A DNA stretch of 64,000 bases from CAVVMA01 sp963830715 (lineage in GTDB: Bacteria; Desulfobacterota; Binatia; Binatales; Binataceae), in the NCBI GenBank assembly GCA_963830715.1, contig CAWHNS010000007.1:248001-312000 (forward strand). The letters run 5' to 3'. Both the position numbers and the translations under genes were made by a program. Numbering within the stretch: the stretch's first letter is position 1; every line of letters starts with the position of its first letter. Below the pieces are notes generated by a model. The model was not told the origin of the DNA. It saw only the letters and a program-made list of their open reading frames with translations, and made no database searches. Positions 10,829 to 20,807 of the stretch are shown piece after piece.

Positions 10829-12136
10829 CTAGGCGACCCGCCGCCCGACCGCTATGTATTTCACGCGCGCGGTGAAGCGAGTGGGATCGAGAAAGCGCCA
10901 GCAGTCAAATACGGTCATCGAATCGCGGGCCAGTTCCTCGACGGACTTGAATTCGGGGGAAGTCGTGGTGATCACGCAGGCCGAGGCGGTCGCGAGACAG
11001 TCCGCAACGGAGCCGGCGTAACGGATCGAGTTGCCGAATAACTTGCGGGCGTTATCGATCGCAAAAGGATCGTAAGCGACCACCTTGAAGTTCCGGCTGA
11101 CCAATTGCTCCACGAGCATGATTCCCGGCGATTCGTCGATGATCGGGGTGTTGGTCTTGTAGGCAAGACCGAGGACGGCGATGGTGTCGCCGTGCCTGAC
11201 GTTCCGGAGCAGGCGCCGCAACGTCGCATCTGCGCGGCCGGCATTGACCGCGTCAGTGGCTTCGGCCAGCGGCGCTGCGCAGCCATATTGTTGTGCGAAC
11301 GCCACGAAGGCGCGATTGTCTCGCGGGAAGCACGGACCGCCGAAGCTCGCGCCGCCCCTCAGGTAGTACGGCGACACCCGGCGGTCAGCGCCGAGCGCGC
11401 CGCAGATCGCGTCGAGATCGGCGCCAGGCACCTCCTCGCAGATGTTGGCCAGAGTGTTAGCGAAGCTGATCTTCATCGTGACGAACGAATTCAGGCTGAT
11501 CTTCGCAATCTCCGCGCTGATCATCGACATCCGGGCGATCCGGCACTGGCTGACGCACAGGCGCCTGTATACGTCTTCCAGGATGTCGCCGGCCCGCTTG
11601 TCACTTTCACCTATCAGGACCAGGTCCGGATTGAGCAGGTCTTCGATCACGCTGCCTAATGCCATGAACTGGGGGCTGTAGCAAAGGCCAAAGCGCTGAT
11701 TGAGCCGCATGCCAGACACCGACTCCAGGAGCGGTGCAATATACTTCTCGCTCGCGCCGGGCGACACCGTCGAAGCAACCACAAAGAGGTGATACTCCTT
11801 CTGAGCTCGCCTCAGCGCCGCCGCGAGCTGCTTGAACGCACTGCGCAGGAAGCCCAGTGAGAAGCGGCCGTCCGGCTCGCTCGGCGTTGGAACGACGACA
11901 AACGACAGCTCCGAATCGCGCGCGACGTCATCGAAGCTGCCGGTCGCCCTCAAGTTGCGAGCGTTCCTGGACACGAGTTCCTGAAGGCGCGGCTCAGCGA
12001 CCGGCGCGAGGCCTCGATTCACCGCGCCGACGACCTCGGTGTTCAGGTCGGCACCGATAGTGGGAAATCCCCGATCCGCCAGGCAGGCCGCCAGGCACGC
12101 GCCCAGCTTGCCCAATCCGACTACCGAAACCTTCAT
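10829..12136 (-). CDS. UDP-glucose/UDP-ManNAc-type nucleotide sugar dehydrogenase
   Basis: An intact 435-residue enzyme. The N-terminal NAD-binding fold begins KVSVVGLGKLGACLAACLA, the middle domain has ISAEIAKISLNSFVTMKISFAN, and the catalytic cysteine is C269 in GGPCFPRD. The C-terminal UDP-binding domain includes LGLAYKTNTPIIDESPG. The family oxidises C6 of a nucleotide sugar to a uronate with two NAD+. Because a UDP-GlcNAc 2-epimerase is directly upstream in the same direction, UDP-ManNAc to UDP-ManNAcA is the most likely reaction, but UDP-glucose dehydrogenase cannot be excluded from motifs alone. Confidence 0.85.
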   Translation of the reverse strand: MKVSVVGLGKLGACLAACLADRGFPTIGADLNTEVVGAVNRGLAPVAEPRLQELVSRNARNLRATGSFDDVARDSELSFVVVPTPSEPDGRFSLGFLRSAFKQLAAALRRAQKEYHLFVVASTVSPGASEKYIAPLLESVSGMRLNQRFGLCYSPQFMALGSVIEDLLNPDLVLIGESDKRAGDILEDVYRRLCVSQCRIARMSMISAEIAKISLNSFVTMKISFANTLANICEEVPGADLDAICGALGADRRVSPYYLRGGASFGGPCFPRDNRAFVAFAQQYGCAAPLAEATDAVNAGRADATLRRLLRNVRHGDTIAVLGLAYKTNTPIIDESPGIMLVEQLVSRNFKVVAYDPFAIDNARKLFGNSIRYAGSVADCLATASACVITTTSPEFKSVEELARDSMTVFDCWRFLDPTRFTARVKYIAVGRRVA

Positions 12137-12244
12137 TCCGCACCTCGTATAAACTTGCTACCCAACTCGCACAAGCCGCGTCCCGCAGTGCGTATAGGTC
12201 GTGAATATAGCTTCGTGCCAGGCGGCGCTCGAAGAAGGGAGCAT

Positions 12245-13348
12245 TCAGGCGAACGCGAGCAGGATCTGCACGATTCGCCGCGCCGCCGCTCCATCCCATT
12301 TCTCAGGCCGCGGCGGCCGGATCAGTCCGTCGTTGAGGCGTGCTCTGACCGCGCCCACGATCGCCTCGGTCCGATTGCCCACCAACTGGTTGCCGCCAAC
12401 CTGGATCGTAATCGGGCGCTCGGTGTTGTCGCGCAACGTAATGCAGGGCACGCCGAGCACGACTGCTTCCTCCTGCAACCCCCCGCTGTCGGTCAGGATC
12501 AACCGGGCATGGCTGGTGAGCGATAGCATCTCTATGTAGCCCAGCGGTTCGAGGACATGGATCGCCGTCGCGTTCGCCATCCGATCCCACAACCCGAAGG
12601 CCTCCGCCATCTTGCGGGTCCTGGGATGCACCGGGAAGGCGATCGGCAATTCGCGGCTTATCTGGTCCAGCGCTTCGGCGACGCGGGCGAACGTCTCAGG
12701 TCGGTCCACGTTGCCCGGACGATGAAGGGTCAGCACCGCGTACTGATGCGGGCGAAGGCCGAGTTTTTCCCAATAGCCGAGTCCCGCCGCGCGATCGCGA
12801 TACTTCAGCAGCGTGTCGATCATCACGTTGCCGACGAAATGGATCCTTTCCTCGCTAATCCCCTCCGCGCGAAGGTTCTGGTTCGCAAGCAGGTCGGTGG
12901 TAAACAGAAGATCGCACAACACGTCGGTAACCACTCGATTGATCTCTTCGGGCATGCTCCAGTCGCGACTGCGCAACCCCGCCTCGACGTGAGCAACCCT
13001 GATGCCGAGTTTCCGCGCCGCCACCGTGCAGGCCATAGTCGAGTTCACGTCGCCGACCACTATTACCCAGTCCGGGCGCGATTCCATCAGCAGGCGCTCG
13101 AAGGCGATCATCACTTTGCCGGTCTGCTCGGCGTGAGTGCCCGACCCTACTTCCAGATCGACATCGGGGCGCGGCAGATCGAGGCCTTCGAAAAACGCCC
13201 CCGACATCGTTGCGTCGTAGTGCTGGCCGGTATGTACCAGGCTGTATTGGAGGGTCGGATCTTTCGCCCTTGCCTCCTTCAGGGCGTCGATCAAAGGAGC
13301 CACCTTCACGAAATTCGGCCGTGCTCCGGCTACTAATACGATCTTCAT
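12245..13348 (-). CDS. wecB: UDP-N-acetylglucosamine 2-epimerase (non-hydrolysing)
   Basis: An intact 367-residue protein. Diagnostic segments are VAGARPNFVKVAPLIDAL, VHTGQHYD, VVGDVNSTMACTVAARKLG, HVEAGLRS, a late LTLHRPGNVD and LTDSGGLQEEAVVLGVP. It interconverts UDP-GlcNAc and UDP-ManNAc in the cytoplasm. The ATG overlaps the stop of the upstream bi-domain oxidoreductase by four bases, so the two are translationally coupled. With the dehydrogenase downstream it would form a route to UDP-ManNAcA. A 108 bp gap separates it from the dehydrogenase start. Confidence 0.92.
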   Translation of the reverse strand: MKIVLVAGARPNFVKVAPLIDALKEARAKDPTLQYSLVHTGQHYDATMSGAFFEGLDLPRPDVDLEVGSGTHAEQTGKVMIAFERLLMESRPDWVIVVGDVNSTMACTVAARKLGIRVAHVEAGLRSRDWSMPEEINRVVTDVLCDLLFTTDLLANQNLRAEGISEERIHFVGNVMIDTLLKYRDRAAGLGYWEKLGLRPHQYAVLTLHRPGNVDRPETFARVAEALDQISRELPIAFPVHPRTRKMAEAFGLWDRMANATAIHVLEPLGYIEMLSLTSHARLILTDSGGLQEEAVVLGVPCITLRDNTERPITIQVGGNQLVGNRTEAIVGAVRARLNDGLIRPPRPEKWDGAAARRIVQILLAFA

Positions 13349-15531
13349 TCGGAAGAAGAGTAGCTACTCTCACCGATACTCTGTCCGCATCGAGCGACCG
13401 TGAGGCTGACCTTCGTAGTCTCCACCAACTCGTCAAACGGAATCGGGGCCGGGCCTCCGCTTGCCACGCTCTCGAGGAAGGCTGCAACCTCCGCTTTATG
13501 CCCCTTGTCCTGGCGCCACAGGTTCATCCTGCGAAAGCCCGGCCATCCGTAGCCTCGCAGACGCCTGAAGTTGTCGAGTTGCAGGATGCGCCCGGCCACG
13601 AAGATCTCCAGGCGCTCCTTGGAAAAGGAACGATGCCCGTTAGACAGATAGAGCACCGTGCCGAAGGACCCATCGGCGAACCGCAGCGTGAAACTGACTC
13701 GCTCGCTCGGCGCGCCCGGGTGATCGCGATCGGGAATCGCAGTGGTCTGCACGTCGAGGACGGGGCGCCCGGCAAGGAACCGCAGCAAATCGATGAAATG
13801 GCATCCTTCCCCGATAATCCGCCCACCGCCGATCGCAGGATCCTGCGTCCAGTGATCGGGCGCGATCGCGGGCGCATTCACGGTCATCACAAAGCTCTTG
13901 GGCTCGCCGACCGCCGCGAGCAGGGATTTGATCTTCCGCACTTGCGGAGCGAAGCGGCGGTTGAAGCCGGCCATCAGGACTAGCCGTCTATTTACCGCAT
14001 ATCGCCGGTATGCCTCCTCGACACTCTCGAGTTGCCCTTCTGTAATAGCCAGTGGCTTCTCGACGAAGACGTGCTTGCCCGCCTCGAGCGCGTCGCATAC
14101 CAGCTTCGCGTGACTATCGTGACGGGTGGCAATGAACACGGCGTTTACCTCGGGATCGTCCAACAACTGAAAGCTACTGGCGGTAGCTTGTTCGAAGCCG
14201 AACTTCCGCCCTGCCTGTGCCGCGCTCAGACCGTTGGCCGAGGCAATCGTCTTCAGCCGCACCCCAAGGCAAGCCACGGCGGGGATGAGGACCTGGCTGG
14301 CGAATCCGCCCGCGCCGATAAAACCGACAACCGGCCGCGAGGTTCCGCGAATCGCAGAGCCGGCCGGGGGAGCGAGCGGCACCGACACGGCGCGCATCGA
14401 CTCGCTGCTCCTGTGCGCTTCGGTCGGATAGCGAATCAGCACGCCCAGCGATCGACGCGTGCTGCCGATCAGCTCGTAGGCGCCGGCAATTTCATCGAGA
14501 TCGAAACGATGGGAGATTAGCGGTTGCGGATCGAGCGCGCCTTGCGACATCAGATCGAGCGCCGCCTCGAGATTGCGCTGCTCTGTCCAGCGCACGAATC
14601 CGACTGGGTAGTCGTGTCCCTCGAGTTCGTACTGAGGATCGTAGCGTCCGGGACCGTAAGAGCACGAAACCTGGAAGGTCAGTTCTTTCTCGTAGAAGTC
14701 GGCGCGGGAGAGCTGCAATCCGGTCGCACCGATCGACACTATTCTGCCGCGCTTGCGGCAGATCTGCGCCGCCTGATGGATTGGCTCGCTGCTGGCAGTC
14801 GCCGCGGCGATTATGACCCCGTCCACGCCGCGACCGCGCGAGAACCGCATCGCGGCAGGTCCGGGATCCTCATCCTGGGAAAGATTCAGCGTGTCGGCCC
14901 CGAAACGGCGAGCCAACGCGAGCCGATCCGCGCTGAAGTCGATCCCGAGCACGTGGCAGCCATTGGCTCGCAGGATCTGGACGGCCAGCAGGCCGACAAG
15001 CCCCAGTCCGGAGACCACGAAGCACTCTCCCAGAGTCGGCGAGGCCAGCCGGACGCCCTGCATGCTGATCGCGCTAAGGACGGCAAACGCCGCGGACTCA
15101 TCGCTCACGCCGTCGGGGATGCGGGCGCAGATGTTCTTCGGCACCTGGACGACTTCGGCGTGACAGCCGTTGCAAGCGACTCGATCGCCGGCCGCGAACT
15201 CGAGGACGTCATCTCCGGTCGCTAGCACCACGCCGGCATTGCAGTAGCCGAGCGCCAGCGCCCGGTCGAGCTTGGCGCGCACGGCCTCCAAAGCGGGAAG
15301 CACGCCGTCGGTTCGCACCTTGTCCAGCGCCTGCCTGATGCGTTCCGGCTGCTGCCGCGCCTTGCCGAGAAGACTCGCCTTGCCGAACTCGACCATCATC
15401 CGTTCGGTCCCGCTGGAGATTGCGCTGATCCGGGTACGGATCTGCACATGACCCGGCCGTATGGCCGGACATGGGACATCGATTACCTCGGCTCTCCCGT
15501 CGCGCAAGTGCTGAACAAGCTGCTTCATCAC
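13345..15531 (-). CDS. bi-domain oxidoreductase: zinc-type alcohol dehydrogenase fused to Gfo/Idh/MocA
   Basis: A 728-residue fusion. Residues 1-360 form a medium-chain dehydrogenase/reductase (CNAGVVLATGDDV, GDRVACNGCHAEVVQVP, VSGLGLVGLLAVQIL for NAD(P) binding). Residues 395-728 form a Gfo/Idh/MocA unit (VGFIGAGGFASQVLIPA, the KPLAI lysine motif, GEGCHFIDLLRFL). The fusion is a recurring companion of heparinase-like lyases and GT4 enzymes in exopolysaccharide loci. Its substrate is unknown; an oxidation-reduction on a nucleotide sugar is plausible. It overlaps wecB by four bases. Confidence 0.85.
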   Translation of the reverse strand: MMKQLVQHLRDGRAEVIDVPCPAIRPGHVQIRTRISAISSGTERMMVEFGKASLLGKARQQPERIRQALDKVRTDGVLPALEAVRAKLDRALALGYCNAGVVLATGDDVLEFAAGDRVACNGCHAEVVQVPKNICARIPDGVSDESAAFAVLSAISMQGVRLASPTLGECFVVSGLGLVGLLAVQILRANGCHVLGIDFSADRLALARRFGADTLNLSQDEDPGPAAMRFSRGRGVDGVIIAAATASSEPIHQAAQICRKRGRIVSIGATGLQLSRADFYEKELTFQVSCSYGPGRYDPQYELEGHDYPVGFVRWTEQRNLEAALDLMSQGALDPQPLISHRFDLDEIAGAYELIGSTRRSLGVLIRYPTEAHRSSESMRAVSVPLAPPAGSAIRGTSRPVVGFIGAGGFASQVLIPAVACLGVRLKTIASANGLSAAQAGRKFGFEQATASSFQLLDDPEVNAVFIATRHDSHAKLVCDALEAGKHVFVEKPLAITEGQLESVEEAYRRYAVNRRLVLMAGFNRRFAPQVRKIKSLLAAVGEPKSFVMTVNAPAIAPDHWTQDPAIGGGRIIGEGCHFIDLLRFLAGRPVLDVQTTAIPDRDHPGAPSERVSFTLRFADGSFGTVLYLSNGHRSFSKERLEIFVAGRILQLDNFRRLRGYGWPGFRRMNLWRQDKGHKAEVAAFLESVASGGPAPIPFDELVETTKVSLTVARCGQSIGESSYSSSE

Positions 15532-15596
15532 TATGTAGTCGGTAGATTATGTCATCAGTCGATTCAGCAAGAGGGCGGCGGGCGAACGATCGCGCC

Positions 15597-16415
15597 TCAC
15601 TGCTTGCGGCCGAAGGCGAACAGGACGACTTTGAGCGCGTTGGGCGCCAAGCGTTGATACAGGGTTCCCAGAAAATAGGTCAACCGGGAGAAGATCAAAT
15701 AAACCGGCGCGCCATCGAAACCATAGACGACCGGGTCAAATCCGGCATCGGTCATGGCCCTGCGCAACTTGCCGCGAGTGTTGCACTTGTAAAGCGTCGG
15801 GAACACGTCCCGTTCCTCGATCGCGCCGCCCCACATTCTGCGCAGCACCGCGGCATGAAGCCGCGCGGGAATCAACACCGAAGCTAACCCGAAGTAGCTA
15901 AACAGGTTGGGCGTGCGAAGACAGAGATAGCCACCCTTCCTCAGAACGCGGCACGCCTCCGAAAGGAACTCGGCGGGATCGCCGACGTGCTCCAGAACCG
16001 AGTCGGCCACGATCAGGTCGACGCACTCGTCTTCCACGGGCCACGAATCACCAATCATCAGACGAAACTCATCTATGTAGGGATTGGCGCTTGCCCCCGA
16101 ATCCGGATCAATACCAATTACCCGCTTGCACTTGCCTCTGAGGATTCGAATGGCCTTGCGAATCGCGATCGGATCTTTGCTGTACGCCCCTCTGCCGCAT
16201 CCAGCGTCCAACACCACGGCGTCCGGCTGGATCAGCGAGTTGACGCGAAGGTAGAAAGCAATAGCCACATCGACCTGCGAAAAATTCCCGATGCGGCTCT
16301 CGGGGTAAAATCGATGTAGCAAAGACAGGCCGGGAATTCGCTTACTCGCATCCTCATCGAGCAACTGCTCATGCGAATCATCGGATGTGAGCGCGCGATT
16401 GTGGAGAGCGTTCAT
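15597..16415 (-). CDS. class I SAM-dependent methyltransferase
   Basis: The start is taken as the ATG at 16415, which overlaps the stop of the upstream polymerase gene (ATGA), giving 272 residues; a longer in-frame extension is not plausible. The SAM site is VVLDAGCGRGAYSKDPI, with RVIGIDPDSG as the second motif and DLIVADSVLEHVGDPAEFL as motif IV/post-IV of the Methyltransf_11 group. The C-terminal third, with amphipathic helices, resembles polysaccharide-locus methyltransferases. A sugar hydroxyl or a terminal capping position is a likely target, inferred from context. Confidence 0.82.
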   Translation of the reverse strand: MNALHNRALTSDDSHEQLLDEDASKRIPGLSLLHRFYPESRIGNFSQVDVAIAFYLRVNSLIQPDAVVLDAGCGRGAYSKDPIAIRKAIRILRGKCKRVIGIDPDSGASANPYIDEFRLMIGDSWPVEDECVDLIVADSVLEHVGDPAEFLSEACRVLRKGGYLCLRTPNLFSYFGLASVLIPARLHAAVLRRMWGGAIEERDVFPTLYKCNTRGKLRRAMTDAGFDPVVYGFDGAPVYLIFSRLTYFLGTLYQRLAPNALKVVLFAFGRKQ

Positions 16416-17737
16416 TGGTCGAAGACCAACTCGCCGCGGGCAGTGGCCAGTCCGCGAGCAACCCCGTACAAGAGCGATGAACCCGCGATCAGAGCAGCGA
16501 CCGCGACCAAAGACCACGCGATGCCGTAACTGGTTATCAGGACGTCGCGTATGCTCACTTGACTGAGATAGTAGGCGCTTACCAGACCCTGCACGAAGAG
16601 CGCGTGACGGACCGGTCCACTTTCGCTCCTTCCCAGAACCGCTACCGTTTTCAGCATGAGTCCGCATACAACGAGAATCAGCAGTGAATATGCGACACCC
16701 GCCTGGGCATACGCATCGACGTGCGCCGGCGCCGGAGCCGCGCGTAGATACAATGTTACTTTCATTGGATACATATAGCTGATTACGTCCGCGGGGCGGG
16801 TCGGGCGGCTGGCCAGGCCGATCAGATCCAGGGCAACATCAATTCCCGTGTAGGGCAGGATTCCAGGATAGAGGTTGAGATAATACGGAAACGAATCCGC
16901 CATTCGGAAAATAATCAGGTACAGGCTCTGGAGCGCACCCCAACTCCTGAGAAGAAAGGTCTGGATCGAATTGAGCAACACGAAGCTGAGCGCGCCGCCC
17001 GCTGCGAGTCCCCATAGGCTCCTTCGCGTGAGCCGCGCCCATCCGATTCCGATCGACAGCACAAAGACGAATATCGGAGCCTTCTGGGCTGTGAAGAGAT
17101 TCAGCACGCAGACCGTCACGATGGTGGCGAGGAATGAGACCCGCCAGCTCCACGCGCGCTTGCGCACCGCCTGGTAGCATGAAACCTGCGCCAGCGCGGG
17201 GATTCCCATGTAGAGCAGGCCGAAAAACATCCGGCCAAGCCCTTCAGTCGCCATCTGGCGAAGCTGTAGCATCGCGAGGTAATCGCCCTCGGTATGCACA
17301 AGCGCGTCCGCTGCGAGAAGCCGAGCCCGATCGAGCATCGCAACGCAATAGGCAATAAACACCCCGAGGATTAGCCAATATCCAGCCAGTGGAATGTCCA
17401 TTCTCAGGAGATTGCGTAACCCTCTGATCCTTACGCCCCTCGGCTTCAGCTTGTCGGTAAGCAGACAGGTCAGAGGAACCAGCACGAGAGGACTATAAAG
17501 CATCCCCCAGTAGAAGAAGCTGTCATAATCCCGAATGACGGAAGTGTCCAGGCCGCCGCCATATAGCGCCCACATCTGACCTCCATGCTGCACGCCGACG
17601 ATCGTGGCGCCAATCACGGTGGTGACCAGATAGGCGCCGAGATACACGGCTACCGGGAGGCGCAGACTCGTCGAGCCGAAGCGGAGGGTCGCATAGAGCG
17701 AGGCCAGCGACCCGGCCAGGAAGACCAGCAGGATCAC
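16412..17737 (-). CDS. O-antigen/exopolysaccharide polymerase-like membrane protein (Wzy-like)
   Basis: A 441-residue protein with roughly ten hydrophobic helices and a large loop in the middle. It lacks a recognisable enzyme motif, as is normal for Wzy/O-antigen ligase-type proteins, which diverge strongly. A conserved-looking stretch (LFTAQKAPIFVFVLSIGIGW) matches the TAQKAP-type motif I associate with the oligosaccharide repeat unit polymerase family. Its position between the flippase and a methyltransferase, with four-base overlaps on both sides, supports Wzy. It would join lipid-linked repeats on the periplasmic face. Confidence 0.7.
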   Translation of the reverse strand: MILLVFLAGSLASLYATLRFGSTSLRLPVAVYLGAYLVTTVIGATIVGVQHGGQMWALYGGGLDTSVIRDYDSFFYWGMLYSPLVLVPLTCLLTDKLKPRGVRIRGLRNLLRMDIPLAGYWLILGVFIAYCVAMLDRARLLAADALVHTEGDYLAMLQLRQMATEGLGRMFFGLLYMGIPALAQVSCYQAVRKRAWSWRVSFLATIVTVCVLNLFTAQKAPIFVFVLSIGIGWARLTRRSLWGLAAGGALSFVLLNSIQTFLLRSWGALQSLYLIIFRMADSFPYYLNLYPGILPYTGIDVALDLIGLASRPTRPADVISYMYPMKVTLYLRAAPAPAHVDAYAQAGVAYSLLILVVCGLMLKTVAVLGRSESGPVRHALFVQGLVSAYYLSQVSIRDVLITSYGIAWSLVAVAALIAGSSLLYGVARGLATARGELVFDQ

Positions 17738-20721
17738 GATTTCACCCGGGCGACCGCTTCGAGGACCTTGCTCGGCATCCTCGGCGGCGGTTCGGGGATC
17801 GTCAGGCGCCGATTAGCCGGCGATTGTGCAGCTCCGCTCCAGTTCCGATCGACCAGACCGAGCCGGCGCATGCCATCCAGGATCGCTTCCACGTGTCGGT
17901 CCCATGTGTAGCTGGCGAGCACCTTCCGCCTGGCATTTTCGCCCAGAACTTTGCGCCACTGGGAACTCCGCACCAGAAACCCGAGCGCCTCGACGATATC
18001 TCCCGGCTCTCCCGGCCGGCAGAGAATGGCGAGACCGTCATAATCCGGAGCCGGCTCATTCAGAGGCAGGTCGCGAACGCTGAGGCCGGGACTGAGGACC
18101 TCGGCTATCTGGCCGAGATCGGAAGCGACGATCGGTTTGCCCATCGCCATGTACTCGAACAGCTTGGTCGGCGAACCGAAGAATACACTGCCGTCGGGGT
18201 TGCCGACGTGGGGCGAGAGCAGAATGTCGCTCGCGGCCAGATGGAACGCGGCCTCTTCCTGAGCGATTAGGCCGGTCAGAGTCACGGTACCGGCGGCGGC
18301 GGGAAACTCCAGGATCGAGCGCGTCTGCTGCATCTCGGGGCCGTCGCCAATCAGCATGAAGCGCAGCCTGTTTTCCCGAATCAAGCCGGGTTGCGTCTCA
18401 GCTAGCAGCCGGATCGCGCGGGCGAGCACCTCCGCGCCGTGCCAGGGGCCGAAGGTACTGACAAACGTGGCAACCATCGCATCCGGGGCGATTCCGTAGC
18501 GTCTTCTCACCGCCGCGGCTTGTTCGCCGGTGATGCGGTCGGGGTCGTAGCGATCCGCATCTACGCAGTTGGGGTACGTCACGATACGTTCCGCATCCAC
18601 TCCGCGTTGAAGAAGCTCGCGGCGCAGCGCATCAGACACGGTCACCACCATATGAGCGTGCTTGAGGCAGGTCTCCTCGACGGCGCTGGCGAGCTTGGCG
18701 AACCCGAGTCTGGCGCCCCAGTTTTGCGAGACCCATACTTCCGAGCAGTTATATTCGAGCACCAGCGGCACGCCGAGTTCGCGCGACAAGGTCACGCCCG
18801 CATAATCGGCGACGGATAGCCGCTGGTATATGAAGCCGGGGCGCTTCACGGCAGCCGCGCTACGCACTTGCCGCACGACCTCATGCTGGAAGCGGAAGCG
18901 GTTCAGGTCCATCGGAAACCCGAGGCGTCTCGGCTCGGGCAGCTTGCGCCATTCGACGTCATGTCCGATCTGGCCTCGATCGGTCATCGAGAAATAGGTC
19001 ATCCTGAACCCACGCCGAGCGAGCCCATTGGCGACTCCGGCGATGTGACCGACGGGACCGCCTATCTTCGCGCCCACTGCACCGACCCACATATTGGCAT
19101 TCAGGTAAAAGACGTCGCGGAGGCGGCACGGCTTCGCCGCGATCCGGCGGGAACCGCGGAGGCGCCGAATATCCAGCCAGCAGCGGGCAGCCGCGGCAAG
19201 ACCGCCCGCACAGGCGATGCCCGCGTCCAGCCATGCGGCGACAAACTGCGGAATTCCGGCGTCAGCGGAATCGAGCCGGTCGCCATCGACAATCCGAATC
19301 GAATCCGCCCTGGTAAAGGCGGCGGCGGTCAGGAGCAGCGGCAGCATCGCGCGACCGGAGCCCTGCTCGAACGGAATGAGAACCCGGCGCGCGGTTACAG
19401 AGCGGAGCTTGCGCATCGCGCCGGCGATGCTCAACCGGCGCAACTCGAGCAACGTGAGCTGCTGGGACGGGCCGATTGCGGCCTCCAGCCGCCGTTTGTA
19501 GTCCGCGGAGAGAGCGTACGCGCTGATCGCCAACACAACGCCGGCCTCGGTCAGGCCTCGAGAGCGCACCCGATATCGAAAGGCGAGCAGAAACATCAGA
19601 GTGAACAATCCGCAGCAAGTGAGAGAAAAAGACAGGCCAGCTCCCAATAGATGGTAGCGAGGCACCAGAACGACTCCGCTAATCACAACACCGGCAAAGG
19701 CGAGTATCCAGACCATTACCTGCTCGATCGGAAAGCCGCGCGACGACAGATACTGAGAGACGATTGAAGTGAGAGCGATAAAGAATACCCCGGGCATCAT
19801 CCAGATCAGGAGCTGGACCGCCGGCAGGTATGCCGGCCCGTACGCAATCCGTATAACCGGCCGCGCGAGTACGGCGCCGCTCGCGCATATCAACAGCATC
19901 GCCAGCGCCGTCGTTTTGAGCGCCGAGAGCATCATCTCCCAACCTTCGCGCTGGTTACGGACCAGCTTCGGAAACAGCAACAGTGCAACCGTCACGGGCA
20001 GGATGTTAAGCCCATCTGCGACCTGCGCCGCGACCGAAAAATAACCGACCGCGCCATCGCCAAGGTAGTGTTTAAGAATAAAGGCGTGCGCGCGGACCAC
20101 GAGCAGGCCGAGCAGCAGAGCCGCATAGGCTCGTGCGCCATAGCCAGCGCCGATGGCGAATACGGTCCAGTCGAACTTGAGAGAACGGACGTCCGCGCGT
20201 AGCGCCCACCATAGCAGCATCGCGCTCAACACCCATGCACAGGTGGTCAGCGCAAGAAAGCCGTCCACCCGTTGATGAGTAAACAAGCCCGCCGCTATCA
20301 GCGCCAGCATCGCCAGATAGCAACACGCTTGCGCCATGTTGTAGGCACTGATGCGCGCCACTCCGACCAACAGACTCGAACCGAGCAGAAAAAACAGGTT
20401 AGCGGGCGCGATCGCAATCAGGAACCACAGCAGGTCGGGATTCTTCAGCGGTAGAAGTCCGATGCCGCGAATCAGCAGGACCGTAAGACCGGCGACCGGC
20501 AGGGCTCCGGCTAATGCCAGCCACAGACTATTGGCGGTCAGGCGTCCCAGTCTTTCTGGCGCCTGCGCGACCAAGTACGTATTGCTGGAATGCGATCCTA
20601 TGTTGCAGACCTGCACCAGAATTGCGGCCAGGGTGGTCACCAGGAAATACTCACCTTTACCGGCGGGTCCGAGGCCGCGCGCAGTGAGTATGCTCACACC
20701 GAACAGCGAGGCCACGGACAA
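17734..20721 (-). CDS. oligosaccharide flippase (Wzx) fused to a GT4 glycosyltransferase
   Basis: A 995-residue chain. Residues 1-410 carry about twelve transmembrane helices of the MATE/Wzx flippase fold (GVSILTARGLGPAGKGEYF, then GAVGYFSVAAQVAD). From about 395 the chain becomes soluble (LAISAYALSADYKRRLEAA) and ends as a GT4 enzyme (LVLEYNCSEVWVSQNWG, ATFVSTFGPWHGAEVL, FGSPTKLFEYMAMGKPIVA). These are usually separate genes, so this is a true fusion or a lost stop/start junction. The listed start is TTG at 20721; the frame stays open about 70 bases further upstream and encodes natural flippase N-terminal residues (LAVTFLARAL) without a standard start codon. It overlaps the polymerase gene by four bases. 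Confidence 0.8.
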   Translation of the reverse strand: MSVASLFGVSILTARGLGPAGKGEYFLVTTLAAILVQVCNIGSHSSNTYLVAQAPERLGRLTANSLWLALAGALPVAGLTVLLIRGIGLLPLKNPDLLWFLIAIAPANLFFLLGSSLLVGVARISAYNMAQACCYLAMLALIAAGLFTHQRVDGFLALTTCAWVLSAMLLWWALRADVRSLKFDWTVFAIGAGYGARAYAALLLGLLVVRAHAFILKHYLGDGAVGYFSVAAQVADGLNILPVTVALLLFPKLVRNQREGWEMMLSALKTTALAMLLICASGAVLARPVIRIAYGPAYLPAVQLLIWMMPGVFFIALTSIVSQYLSSRGFPIEQVMVWILAFAGVVISGVVLVPRYHLLGAGLSFSLTCCGLFTLMFLLAFRYRVRSRGLTEAGVVLAISAYALSADYKRRLEAAIGPSQQLTLLELRRLSIAGAMRKLRSVTARRVLIPFEQGSGRAMLPLLLTAAAFTRADSIRIVDGDRLDSADAGIPQFVAAWLDAGIACAGGLAAAARCWLDIRRLRGSRRIAAKPCRLRDVFYLNANMWVGAVGAKIGGPVGHIAGVANGLARRGFRMTYFSMTDRGQIGHDVEWRKLPEPRRLGFPMDLNRFRFQHEVVRQVRSAAAVKRPGFIYQRLSVADYAGVTLSRELGVPLVLEYNCSEVWVSQNWGARLGFAKLASAVEETCLKHAHMVVTVSDALRRELLQRGVDAERIVTYPNCVDADRYDPDRITGEQAAAVRRRYGIAPDAMVATFVSTFGPWHGAEVLARAIRLLAETQPGLIRENRLRFMLIGDGPEMQQTRSILEFPAAAGTVTLTGLIAQEEAAFHLAASDILLSPHVGNPDGSVFFGSPTKLFEYMAMGKPIVASDLGQIAEVLSPGLSVRDLPLNEPAPDYDGLAILCRPGEPGDIVEALGFLVRSSQWRKVLGENARRKVLASYTWDRHVEAILDGMRRLGLVDRNWSGAAQSPANRRLTIPEPPPRMPSKVLEAVARVKS

Positions 20722-20807
20722 GGCCCGGGCAAGGAAAGTGACCGCTAAATCCGTCAGACAACTTATCGCGTTCAGGTGGCGATTCCCTGACGTGCCGCAT
20801 GCCGCCG

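Noticed and set aside
12137..12244. Promoter for the nucleotide-sugar dehydrogenase
   Set aside because: The best hexamer pair (TTGTGC and TTATAC on the minus strand) places the -10 about ten bases before the ATG, too close for a normal leader.
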